A DNA stretch of 64,000 nucleotides from Picochlorum sp. 'celeri'. Lineage: Eukaryota; Chlorophyta; Trebouxiophyceae. The notes beneath the pieces are model-generated. The model worked only from the letters and a program-made list of their open reading frames with translations. It was not told the DNA's origin and did not search any database. Position numbers and translations under genes: made by a program. This document shows positions 30,903 through 39,693 of the stretch, one piece after another. The DNA lies in the NCBI GenBank assembly GCA_010909725.1, contig JAACMV010000010.1, forward strand, positions 907,501 to 971,500. The letters run 5' to 3'. The stretch's first letter is position 1; each line of letters starts with the position of its first letter.

Positions 30903-31499
30903 GACAATACAGGCCGCAAAGTCAAGGAAGACACGGCAAATGCATGGCTCAATAATAATGTGTCAGACGTATTCAACATCAGGCGCGAGTCCCTAGGCAG
31001 GTGGTACCCTTTCAATCACAATATCACGGATCGTGCCTATAGAATCGACTTTTGCTTCGCAAGAAAAGAAAATTCTGCCCATAGGATTGCAGCAGCCTTG
31101 GAAGTGGACGAATGGCAGCATATGCATTATTGCATGCTGCAGGAGGCTCATCGCACTGGTGTGATCACTCGCGACTGGCTTGCCAAGAACATTCCATTCC
31201 TGCTGATTCGAATGAATCCAGATCATTATGTATTGAAGGGTACACACCAGGAAGGGGCTTTTTTCAAGAAGGCCTCTGTGCAGCGTAATGAATCTGAGAT
31301 GAACAAACGCATGACCATGGTCAAAAAGAATCTGGAGAAATTTTTCGCAAGATTCGATCGTTCCTCGACGTATTCTGAGAACAAACATGCTCCAGGCTAT
31401 ATGGTCAAGATTTGCTTTGATGGCGATTCTGTGGAGCAGTATTACCAGGCCAACAGAGAAACTGGAGCATGGGAACGTATTCAAGAGTGCCCATTTTGA
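30903..31499 (+). pseudogene. PD-(D/E)XK-like nuclease domain, in frame after a premature stop
   Basis: The reading frame of the preceding exon resumes directly after TAA at 30900-30902 and stays open for 198 codons. There is a YRIDFCF strand, then LEVDEWQHMHY and FLLIRMNPDHYVL. This D..ExDExQH arrangement, followed by an RxNPD strand, is that of the PD-(D/E)XK nuclease-like domain found in large algal DNA viruses and in algal genes with EsV-1-7 motifs. The catalytic-looking residues are kept. So either the stop is recent, or it is read through, or the two parts are expressed separately. No splice-site pair that removes the stop and keeps the frame was found. The first ATG-like start after the stop is weak. 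Confidence 0.6.
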
Positions 31500-31575
31500 T
31501 TTCACAAGATCCGATATGGTATATGTATACATAATCTGTCTATTTTTACCATCCTCAGGACTGTAATGAAAGACA

Positions 31576-31795
31576 CAACCGGTTTTTTTAATCTTTTTAC
31601 ATTATCTTGTTCTTCTATACGCTTATATTCATCTGTAATCACACTACTAAGTCGATTTTGACCAAGAGAGTCTCACATCTCCTAACATATCTTCTATGTC
31701 CGGTCAAACGTTCCTTTTGATGGGATACACACAGCCATCTCAGGGAAGGGTTTCCCACGATCCCTTCAAAAAGAGCCTTTGACAGGGCATGTCAA
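31576..31795 (+). repeat. Right direct repeat of the 27.9-31.8 kb element
   Basis: This is the second copy of the repeat at 27927-28150, in the same orientation. It begins ACAACCGG plus T7, without any tRNA half upstream, and ends TTTGACAGGGCATGTCA. Its last 80 bp are more diverged from the left copy than the first 130. Confidence 0.85.
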
Positions 31796-32241
31796 CGGAA
31801 TCCCAAGATTTGAATCTGAATTTACCCGCGCTTTGAAGGACACACGATTCGAGAATCAATCCGCAAAACTCCGCCATCATGAGACACTGCAGCATGCAAT
31901 AGCCCTCCAATTCATATTATATATCCAACAGCAGTAGTAATCATTCTCTGTTTAGGTACCGACTGTCTTTTCTTCTTCTCAAGTGCTGAGAGTAGAGCAG
32001 AGTAGTCGAACGCAAAGTCAACTTCAAACCGAAAAAACTCTTCTACGTGCTGTGACACGTCCAGCACGGTCATGCATACCATTGCTTTGATATATACTAC
32101 AAGCAGAAGAAAACGATGATGAAGAAGAAGAAATTCGTCGAATCGAATTCATTTAGAGGATACTAGTAGTCTTACAGCAGCAAAATACGAAATCAATACA
32201 CCCCAGGGGAAAAGAAGAAGAAGGCATGCATACATACTCTA
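31796..32241. other. Intergenic region beyond the element
   Basis: 446 bp before the stop of the complex I gene, AT-rich, with a GAA/AAG-rich stretch (32105-32132). I see no gene, RNA or obvious target-site duplication matching the tRNA side. Confidence 0.35.
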
Positions 32242-34548
32242 CTAGGCAGAGTTCTTCTTGTGTGAGACACATCGTGCCATTGTTTTACTGGCTCGACTGA
32301 TGGCATCCGTCTGATAAAACTGGCTGATCGAGGTCTTCAGTGGGTTGCTGTTGTCTACTTTTGTCTTCTTTGCCTTTTCTGCAGCAAGCTTGGCATACTC
32401 TCCTTTGGAGAACAGAGAAGACAGGGCTGGCTGGACAGTACCAGTGGAGACCAAGTGTGGTGCAACCTGAGCCAATCGTTGACGCATCTCGTCCAATGAG
32501 TTCGCTGGCAAGGTATGGCCGCACACCTCACTGAGGGCTCTAATAATCTCCCAATCATTCCTAGCCTGTGCAATAGGTGCCACTGCATTCTTTGTTGTCT
32601 GGGCACGTCCCTCTGTATTCACATATGTGGCATACTTTTCCGTGTATGCAGCGCCTGGAAGAACAATATCGGCGCGTGATGCACCTCTATCTCCATGGTG
32701 ACCCTGATAAATCACAAACGCATCTGCAGGGACATCCTTTTCATCAAAATCATCAGAGCCAAGAAGGTAGACAACCTTGGGGTCCTCCTGTTGCATTCTT
32801 GCCTTCACACTTGGAATGAACCCAACATCCAATGCAGTCACACTCGAAGCAGTGTCATGAAGGATATTCAGACCCGACCAATCATCTCTCACCACACCTG
32901 CCTTGTCGACAAGCTTGTGAACCTTGGCCATGACAGCGTCTCTATCATCCCGCCTGAGAACCCCAGACCCAACAATAACCACAGGGTTTGATGCACCACG
33001 CAAACGCTTGCACCATTCAGATGTTGTCTTTGAAATTGCATCCAGAGCGCTTGCCGTGTCACCCAGGTGCTCATATGGATATGTGAGATCCACCTCTGAA
33101 CCAACAACTCCAACTGGAACACCATACATGGCTTGTGCACGGATTCTAGCATTCAATACAGGACCCTCCACCCTTGGGTTCGTTCCAATCAACAATATAG
33201 CATCCGCCTCATCAATACCACTCAGTGTCGAATTGAACACATACGATCCACGGAGATCTGCATCCATATCCCCATATCCACTCTCATGCCTCACATCCCC
33301 ACAACCCATCCTATTCATCAAATCCTTCAACGCCACCATAGACTCCGCGTCCGCCAGCTTGCCTGCAATAGCTCTCATCGAATGCCCTGGTGTCTTGGCC
33401 AACACATCCCGCACTGCAGACAGTGCCGTCTGCCATTCACATTCCTCCAAATGCCCTTGTGCATTCTTCACCATTGGACTCACCAATCGCTGATACCGAA
33501 GCCCATCAAATTGATATCGAGTCTTATCCGATATCCACTCCTGATTAATGCTCTCATTCAAACGAGGCAGGATTCTCATCACTTCATTTCCACGAGCATC
33601 CACACGGATATTCGACCCCAACCCATCACTCGTATCAATACTATCCGTGCTCCTCAACTCCCAGCTTCGATACGTAAACGCAGTAGGTTTGGACGTCAAT
33701 GCACCCACCGGGCACAAATCCACCACATTCCCAGACAACTCAGACTCCATTGTCTTCTCCACATACGTCCCAATCTCTGCATCCCTCCCTCTCCCAGTAA
33801 TTCCCAGATCCTCAATCCCAGCAACCTCCTTTGCAAAACGAACACAACGAGTACAATGAATACATCTGGTCATCACCGTCTTCACCAACGGCCCCAGATT
33901 CTTATCCTGAACCGCCCTCTTCACCTCTGTAAACCTGCTCCTATCAGACCCAAACACCATGGCCTGATCCTGCAAATCACACTCCCCACCCTGATCGCAA
34001 ATCGGACAATCGAGAGGATGATTCGCCAACAAAAACTCCATCACACCCTCCCGAGCCTTCTTCACGAGAGGCGTATCCGTCTTGATGTTCATCCCAGGGT
34101 TGGCAGGCATGGCACACGACGCCACGGGTTTTGGCGATTTCTCCACCTCGACCAAACACATACGACAATTTCCAGCAATTGATAATCGCTGATGATAGCA
34201 AAATCTGCACAACCACGAGATACCGCATGAGGACATCCTTCCCACAGAGTTGAAGACACTCGGCATCTTCTACCAACATATGAAAAAACCATACCTTGGG
34301 ATATCAACACCGCCAGCTTCGCATGCCTGAAGGACATTGGACCCCTTTGGAACAGACACAGGTCGGCCATTCACAGTGACCTCGACCATGTCTTCCTTCT
34401 CCGCAGGTGCAGCCTCAGGCTGCGCAGAGAAACATCGACCATCAAATACAACCCCTCCATCATATTTTCCAAGCAGAGATGACCGAAGCAACGTCGCTCC
34501 CTTTCCCTGCCGAGCAGATGATCGCAGCAAGGCCTCGAGGCGCTGCAT
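32242..34548 (-). CDS. NDUFS1: NADH dehydrogenase (complex I) 75-kDa Fe-S subunit (2 exons)
   Basis: Exons complement 34295-34548 and 32242-34204, with a 90-bp intron (donor CCAAG|GTATGG, acceptor GTTGTGCAG). The join reads [20 protein letters not shown] and gives about 738 residues. NDUFS1 holds three Fe-S clusters in the N module of mitochondrial complex I. The cluster motifs are visible: FCYH..GNCRMC..C for the 2Fe-2S site; [18 protein letters not shown] for one 4Fe-4S site together with its histidine region; and TRCIHCTRC with a later C for the other. The molybdopterin-like domain follows. A mitochondrial presequence of about 40 residues precedes [14 protein letters not shown]. Confidence 0.96.
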
Positions 34549-34792
34549 TATTCTTCTTCAACGGTTTTCCAATATTTCAATAATAATAACTATTATACAG
34601 ATACTAACTAATGATGGCAATGCGCAGCCAGCAGAATTCTGCTGCTAGAGGATTACCAAGAAGATTTCTTCTTCAAAAGAAAGAAACAACAAGCCTTGAA
34701 GAGAGACAGATTTTTGTGTGATTGACTTGTGCAAAGAACCAACTTTGCACATCTACTCCTAATAATCATTATTACATTACTATGTGTGATAA

Positions 34793-35761
34793 TCATGGCA
34801 TGTATGGATCATCCTGTGCTGTTTGATTAATGTTTGATACCACTCGCATGGACGGAGGCAGGTCATTATTCACAATCTCAAAATTCTTCCTCTCCTCTCT
34901 CTCCTTCGCATCCTTCCTGATGCGAGCATTCAATGATGTTAATATCCGTAACACGACAGTCGCGGGGTCTGCAGCCGCGTCATCATCACCCGTCCCCTCC
35001 AAAGACACGGTCAGATCTGCATAGGCATACTGGGACCTCCGCGCCTCCAACAATGCCTCCAATCTGCCAACCGTCGCATCAAATATCTCCTCCTCTGACA
35101 TCGTCTCTGCCCCATCTATAGCAACCAAAGGCCTATCGTTGGATGAATCCCGCAGCACACGCTGCGCCAACATGGCCGGACGGCCATCCAACCATATAGA
35201 AATACCAGTCTGCATGTGCCCCCAGTTCTGACTCTTGCAAGCAGCGCCACCTCCCGTCGCCACAACACACCGAGCAAAAGGCGCTATTTCCTGCAACACT
35301 TCCGTCTCGAGCACTCTGAAATCCTCCTCCCCGTCCTCTGCGAAAATATCAGCCACGCTCTTGCCAGCCAATTGCTCAATCAGAGAATCAGAGTCCAAAA
35401 AGCAGTACCCCAGAGCCTGACCAAGCATTTTACCCACAGTCGATTTCCCAGTCCCCATCATCCCCACAAGAAATAGACTAGTCCCTTGAAGGTGTTCAAC
35501 AGCCTCAGCTGCCTCCTTTTCAATCGACTGAGACAAGGCAGCGTAGGCTTGATTCCCGGCCCTCAGCTTTTCTTCCTCATCCTCCTCCTCCTGACTGGAT
35601 GCATACAGCCTTGTAATCTTATTGCATGTATGCAGTTTCGAAGGAAAATGCAGTCCTCTTGGGCAATGCTGTCTACAGTGTCTGTTACTACAGACATGCG
35701 TCGAATGGCTCCATGCCGTTCGCCGTGGCACTGCGACTCTTCCTTGTAGGATCACCATCAT
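34793..35761 (-). CDS. Shikimate kinase, plastid
   Basis: 322 residues from the ATG at 35761. It phosphorylates shikimate at O3 in plastid aromatic amino acid synthesis. About 60 basic, Ser/Arg-rich residues look like a transit peptide, followed by an acidic linker. The kinase starts with Walker A GMMGTGKSTVGKML near 102, then the shikimate-binding DSDSLIEQ, FRVLETEVL, ATGGGA and the lid NDRPL. Order and spacing are those of AroK-type enzymes. A C-terminal extension of about 30 residues past the last strand is mildly unusual. Confidence 0.92.
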   Translation of the reverse strand: MMVILQGRVAVPRRTAWSHSTHVCSNRHCRQHCPRGLHFPSKLHTCNKITRLYASSQEEEDEEEKLRAGNQAYAALSQSIEKEAAEAVEHLQGTSLFLVGMMGTGKSTVGKMLGQALGYCFLDSDSLIEQLAGKSVADIFAEDGEEDFRVLETEVLQEIAPFARCVVATGGGAACKSQNWGHMQTGISIWLDGRPAMLAQRVLRDSSNDRPLVAIDGAETMSEEEIFDATVGRLEALLEARRSQYAYADLTVSLEGTGDDDAAADPATVVLRILTSLNARIRKDAKEREERKNFEIVNNDLPPSMRVVSNINQTAQDDPYMP

Positions 35762-35857
35762 CAATATCTAAATATCTAAAATATATAATTGTAAATCTAT
35801 TAAAAAATCATCGCTATACTCTCTGGCTTGTATAATTTGTTGCTACTAAAGTCTCTT

Positions 35858-36187
35858 TCAGCCCTCCTGCCCTGCCTCCCTCTTTGCCTGTAACATGGCC
35901 TTTATCTTTTGAAGAATATCAGCTTTTATATGATCAGGCACCCGTGTCTTTGCATCACTCTGTACACGAGCAACCAATGCCGATTGTTTCGGAATCCCTG
36001 TAGACTCTGCATTGGTGTTCATCATCATCAAACAGGTGTGCCTAACAGTATCCACCCACCCACTCTGTTCCAACGTCTCTCTAGCAGCGCATTTCACTTG
36101 AATCCATTCCTCGGATTGTTTTAGAGACATAGTCTTTGTGGATGTGTCATCGTCACCGCTGCTCGTGGCCATGTTGTTGTTTTCCAT
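35858..36187 (-). CDS. ENY2: ENY2/Sus1-like transcription and mRNA export factor
   Basis: 109 residues from the ATG at 36187. ENY2/Sus1 is a small all-helical subunit shared by the SAGA deubiquitinase module and the TREX-2 mRNA export complex. The conserved pattern is kept: a first helix leading to LEQSGWVDTVRHTC, a middle helix with ALVARVQSDAKTRVPD, and the last helix IKADILQKIKAML. This matches the ENY2 spacing of SGW, VP-[DE] and the C-terminal LL-x-I segment. The N-terminus is Asp/Asn/Ser-rich and longer than in animals. Confidence 0.85.
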   Translation of the reverse strand: MENNNMATSSGDDDTSTKTMSLKQSEEWIQVKCAARETLEQSGWVDTVRHTCLMMMNTNAESTGIPKQSALVARVQSDAKTRVPDHIKADILQKIKAMLQAKREAGQEG

Positions 36188-36532
36188 TGTGTCCACCTTC
36201 TGAACAACATGAAGAAGGAATGGTGTTACCCGTCAATATATGTATAGATCCATATCTTTGAATAATAAGAAATATATGTAGTATGTGAAAGAAAAGAATC
36301 CTTTCCGCATGAAACAACAAGATAACAGTACCATGTCTTTTTGGGGGGGCATTCGATTCGATTCAATCACGTCCTCCCAGCAAATTTGCTTTAAAGCGCA
36401 ACAGTTTCCTGATTCACATTGCTATTCTTGGAAGAATATTATTACTAATAGAGAATAATAATTGATATAGTAGTAGCGTCCTCAATGGAGGACTTTTCTT
36501 TTGCAAAAGCACTCAACAACATGCTTAATTAA
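36188..36532. other. Intergenic region, ENY2 promoter and GST 3' UTR
   Basis: 345 bp. It contains a TTTTTGGGGGGG switch at 36339-36350 and an AT-rich stretch (36435-36470) with ATTATTACTAATAGAG. No gene can be supported. Confidence 0.3.
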
Positions 36533-37708
36533 TCATGTAATACTCCATGCAACAGCTTGCTTTGTCATCTTGTATCGAGCATGATCATCCTCCCACCACG
36601 GATACCCATCCGCTGGGACAATAGCATATGGGTTGAGCGTGGGATGGCTGGCAAAGTAGTGATGTTTAATGTGCTTCATGTTGACACTTTGTCGAATCTC
36701 TGGCACCGAATAGAGATCCCTCACATAGTCTGACAAGGCTGGGTATTCCCTGATGGTCTTATTTGATGTTTTGAAATATACGACGTAGACCGTATCGAAT
36801 CGAATGAGGGTGACAAACAGACGGATATCTGCTTCAGTGATGGTATCCCCGCAGAGATACCTGGATCTCGTGAGTATGTCTTCACAGCGATCCAGAGCAG
36901 CAAACAGCTCTGCATTCGCCTCATCATACGCCTCTTGTGATTTCGCAAACCCGCATCGATAGACACCGTTATTGATCGACTCGTATACCATGTCGTTTGT
37001 AGCATTGATGGATTCTCTCAGATCAGGAGGGTAGAGATCCAGGGATGCCTTCTGGGGATCATCAATCAGCTGGTTGAATGATGCATTCAGCATTCTCACT
37101 ATATCCGCAGATTCGTTATTCACAATCGTTCGAGTCACAGAATCGAACAAGACTGGAACGGTGTATTTACCGTTGGTATCCCCGCTCATCTCGTACAAAT
37201 CGCGAATATACTTGACCCCATCCAGGTGGAGCGGATCTGGAATACATCCCTCACAGGAAAAACTCCCATATCCTGCTGGATTTGCCTTTGGAGGATCATC
37301 TGGATCCGCAAACTGCCACCCTGTGTGAGAATCCTTGTCCGGATTCGTTCGACCCCACACGGGGTGCACAATAGACAGTTGAATGACGCTGTCCAACCCC
37401 TTCATGTAGTACACTGCCAAGCATCGACACGCCCATGGGCAGGCAAGGGAGATGTACAAGCAATACCTATTCTTCTCCACTGGATGCGCATCTCCACCGA
37501 CAATGTCTCTATATGCGGAAGGTTTGCGTTTGAATGCCCCTGTGGATGTATCAACTTCGTCCAAGGCTGTTCTTCTTCTTCCTCCTTGCTGCACTTGTTG
37601 TTCTTCTTCTTGTTGTTGTTGTTGTTGGAGAATGGTAGAACCCATGCTGCTGCTGCTGCTGCTGCTGTGTACATATACATATAATAAGATTTCTGCGCTC
37701 TCTCTCAT
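36533..37708 (-). CDS. Xi-class glutathione transferase (glutathionyl-hydroquinone reductase)
   Basis: 391 residues if the ATG at 37708 is used; the ATG at 37645 (MGSTIL) gives 370 and is equally plausible, because the extra residues are a Ser run. The family (ECM4/YqjG) reduces glutathionyl-hydroquinones. Its active-site Cys is in ACPWACR near 89; the family usually has CPWAHR, so the H-to-C change is worth noting. Further family motifs are HPVWGRTNPDKDSHTGWQFA, a TVPVLFD thioredoxin-fold strand and TEADIRLFVTLIRFD. A Gln/Glu-rich stretch from trinucleotide repeats lies near the N-terminus. Confidence 0.88.
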   Translation of the reverse strand: MRESAEILLYVYVHSSSSSSSMGSTILQQQQQQEEEQQVQQGGRRRTALDEVDTSTGAFKRKPSAYRDIVGGDAHPVEKNRYCLYISLACPWACRCLAVYYMKGLDSVIQLSIVHPVWGRTNPDKDSHTGWQFADPDDPPKANPAGYGSFSCEGCIPDPLHLDGVKYIRDLYEMSGDTNGKYTVPVLFDSVTRTIVNNESADIVRMLNASFNQLIDDPQKASLDLYPPDLRESINATNDMVYESINNGVYRCGFAKSQEAYDEANAELFAALDRCEDILTRSRYLCGDTITEADIRLFVTLIRFDTVYVVYFKTSNKTIREYPALSDYVRDLYSVPEIRQSVNMKHIKHHYFASHPTLNPYAIVPADGYPWWEDDHARYKMTKQAVAWSIT

Positions 37709-38095
37709 GCCTCAAGTAGAAGCAGTGGAGACTGCGATTTGAATCACAAGTAGGTCGGTCTCTTGGAGTCCTTGATTGAATACATTTCATACACGAGTCT
37801 GATCCAAGGCAATGACAACGGTCAAGCAGCCAATCTGACCGAAAAAAGCGTGTGAGGATGGTGCTTCCAGGATGTCTCTAGAGACATCTCTTTTTTTTTC
37901 CTCGTGGATCCGGTACAGCAGTGTCTGCTGCTGTCTCAATACTTTACTACTAAAAAAAGGTATCCTCATACCCCAAAAAATTACTTTAGCTTTATGTACA
38001 TGAATCAGTTTGCATTATAGAGAAGAGAGAGGGAAACAAAAAAGAAAACGTCCAACGCGACTCAATGAATACTAATTACCCAGTCGACAAGCACA
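37709..38095. promoter_or_regulatory. Divergent promoter region, GST and bZIP genes
   Basis: 387 bp between outward-reading genes. There are a T-run (37891-37900) beside TCTCTAGAGACA, which is a short inverted repeat, and an A-run (37972-37980). No ORF or RNA gene is seen. Confidence 0.3.
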
Positions 38096-39589
38096 ATGAA
38101 TGGTAAAGGAAACGGTCGACACCCGAATCCATCGTATCAGATTGGAAATGTGGATTTGACATCGAATACACCGGAACAGTTGTTGAATTTCCCAGAAGAG
38201 TGCGTGGTGGAATTGAGGGACACGTCAATTGTTGTTTTTTATGATGCTGACGCTCTATGGCTGTGTTGCAGGTTGTATAACGTTGATGATTTTTTTACAA
38301 GCTATGTGAATGAGCTGTCGAGGGCGAGGCAGCACGGGGCGCCTGTTGTGGGTGGGGATGGGAATGGTCGGGGTGTGAAGCGAGGGTTGGACCAGCCCGT
38401 CATGGTGGATGCTCCGCCATCTGTGGAGGCGTTGCCTGTGGATATACAGCATCAAAAACAGCAAGGGAATGGCAAGTCTGGGAGGCAACAGGCTGCGAAT
38501 AAGGTGGCGCAACAGCGGTATAGGGAGCGGAAGAAGCAAAAGTATGCAGAGATGGAGAAGACTGTGGCAGAGTTGAAGGCGCAATTGTCGGATTTGCATG
38601 CACTGACGAGGAGGAATAGTATGCTTGAGCAGATGAATTCGGCGTTGCAGGCGCAAGTGGTGGCAAAGGAGACTGAGCTTGAGAGGTTGAAGGCGTCATT
38701 GGATGCGCAGTCGGATGCGTCATTGTTGAATTCGTCTGCAGGGAATGGATCAGAGGAGATGAAGAGGAATGGTCCGTGTGGGGAGGGGGCGTGTGGGCCG
38801 TGCGATGTGTTGCCACGGGATTTGACTGGGATTGATTTTCAGACTGGGTTTGCTGATCAGATTTCAGCACTGAGGACGTTTATGAAGGAGAAGGAGATTA
38901 CAGATGATGTAGAAGAGAAACATCTGAAGAAGGAGGATTATGATACGCTTGCATCGTTGGTCGGTCGGTGTTGTCAGTTGTGTCAGGCGGCGATTCGTGC
39001 AGAGGGTGTGCGGGTGCTGGATCTGATCAAGGGTAGTATGGAGGAGTGGGAGAACAAGGGTGGTGATCCGAAATGGGACGAGGCATTAGATCGGATTAAA
39101 GTGCGTCAGGATCAGGAGAGGGAAATGTTGCTACTGAGGGATAGCCATTTGGTGAAGATGCAAGAGATTTACTCCGAGCGAGAGCAGTTGAATCTGGATG
39201 CGATTGCCATGATGCTTCCGCATTCATCCAGAGAGCCAGAAAAAGATATGACGGTGAAGGGTCGTCTGACATCCATGTCTCGAGGAACATATTTGCCATT
39301 GGCAAGGAATAATGCTGAATTAAATGAGATATTGGAGAAGATTAAGCAGAATTTGCGACGAGAGCAGCGTGCCATGATGGAACTAAACTGCTGTACAATC
39401 TCCCAGATTTTGACGCCGTTACAGGCAGCGCGATACATGACGACAGTGTATCCATTGCATTGTGATGCACTGGCCTTGTCAAATGCTTTGTCAAGACGAG
39501 CTACTGTGAATGTGAAAAACTCCCAGGGACCTGGATCAAGCCACAGCAATGAAGGGGCAGCGGGGAATTGCTCCACTGCCTGTTGTTAG
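38096..39589 (+). CDS. bZIP transcription factor
   Basis: 497 residues, one exon. The basic region NKVAQQRYRERKKQKYAEME (near 140-160) carries the N-x7-R core, and a leucine zipper follows for about five heptads. The C-terminal half (about 245-480) is helical and contains ILTPLQAARYMTTVYPLHCD with downstream ALALSNAL. This resembles, in order and spacing, the ILT..QSARALL motif of plant TGA factors, so a DOG1-like sensor region is possible but unproven. A Cys-Gly-rich GEGACGPCDVL patch lies between zipper and C-terminal region and could be redox sensitive. Target genes cannot be inferred. Confidence 0.85.
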   Translation: MNGKGNGRHPNPSYQIGNVDLTSNTPEQLLNFPEECVVELRDTSIVVFYDADALWLCCRLYNVDDFFTSYVNELSRARQHGAPVVGGDGNGRGVKRGLDQPVMVDAPPSVEALPVDIQHQKQQGNGKSGRQQAANKVAQQRYRERKKQKYAEMEKTVAELKAQLSDLHALTRRNSMLEQMNSALQAQVVAKETELERLKASLDAQSDASLLNSSAGNGSEEMKRNGPCGEGACGPCDVLPRDLTGIDFQTGFADQISALRTFMKEKEITDDVEEKHLKKEDYDTLASLVGRCCQLCQAAIRAEGVRVLDLIKGSMEEWENKGGDPKWDEALDRIKVRQDQEREMLLLRDSHLVKMQEIYSEREQLNLDAIAMMLPHSSREPEKDMTVKGRLTSMSRGTYLPLARNNAELNEILEKIKQNLRREQRAMMELNCCTISQILTPLQAARYMTTVYPLHCDALALSNALSRRATVNVKNSQGPGSSHSNEGAAGNCSTACC

Positions 39590-39693
39590 ACGTAAACGTA
39601 ACTTTTTGTTCCACGGTTGATCGTGAGGATGATGGAAATGAAAAAAAGAAGAAGAAGAAGAAGAGTATTTTTTATTGTTTCGATACCGTAGTG

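Larger units (their letters stand above)
27927..31795 (+). mobile_element. Element bounded by long direct repeats, inserted at the permuted tRNA
   Basis: A segment of about 3.9 kb is enclosed by direct repeats of about 220 bp in the same orientation. Inside are an acidic duplicated ORF (28145-28579) and a SANT/EsV-1-7/nuclease gene (29144-31499). The left repeat starts in the tRNA anticodon loop and includes its polymerase III terminator; the right copy has the same start but no tRNA half before it. That is the geometry of site-specific integration at a tRNA, or of a terminal-repeat element. No reverse transcriptase, integrase or recombinase is visible. The repeat ends lack TG..CA, so an LTR retroelement is unlikely. 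Calling it mobile is inference. Confidence 0.5.

Noticed and set aside
30890..30912. A 23-bp mini-intron removing the TAA in the nuclease gene
   Set aside because: Removing it shifts the downstream frame away from the nuclease-like coding frame, and the length is far below the other introns here.
27927..31795. LTR retrotransposon
   Set aside because: There is no reverse transcriptase, protease, integrase or primer-binding site, and the repeat ends are not TG..CA.
33133..34182. 349-codon plus-strand ORF
   Set aside because: It is antisense to NDUFS1 and rich in Ile, His and Pro in the way reverse-strand shadows usually are.
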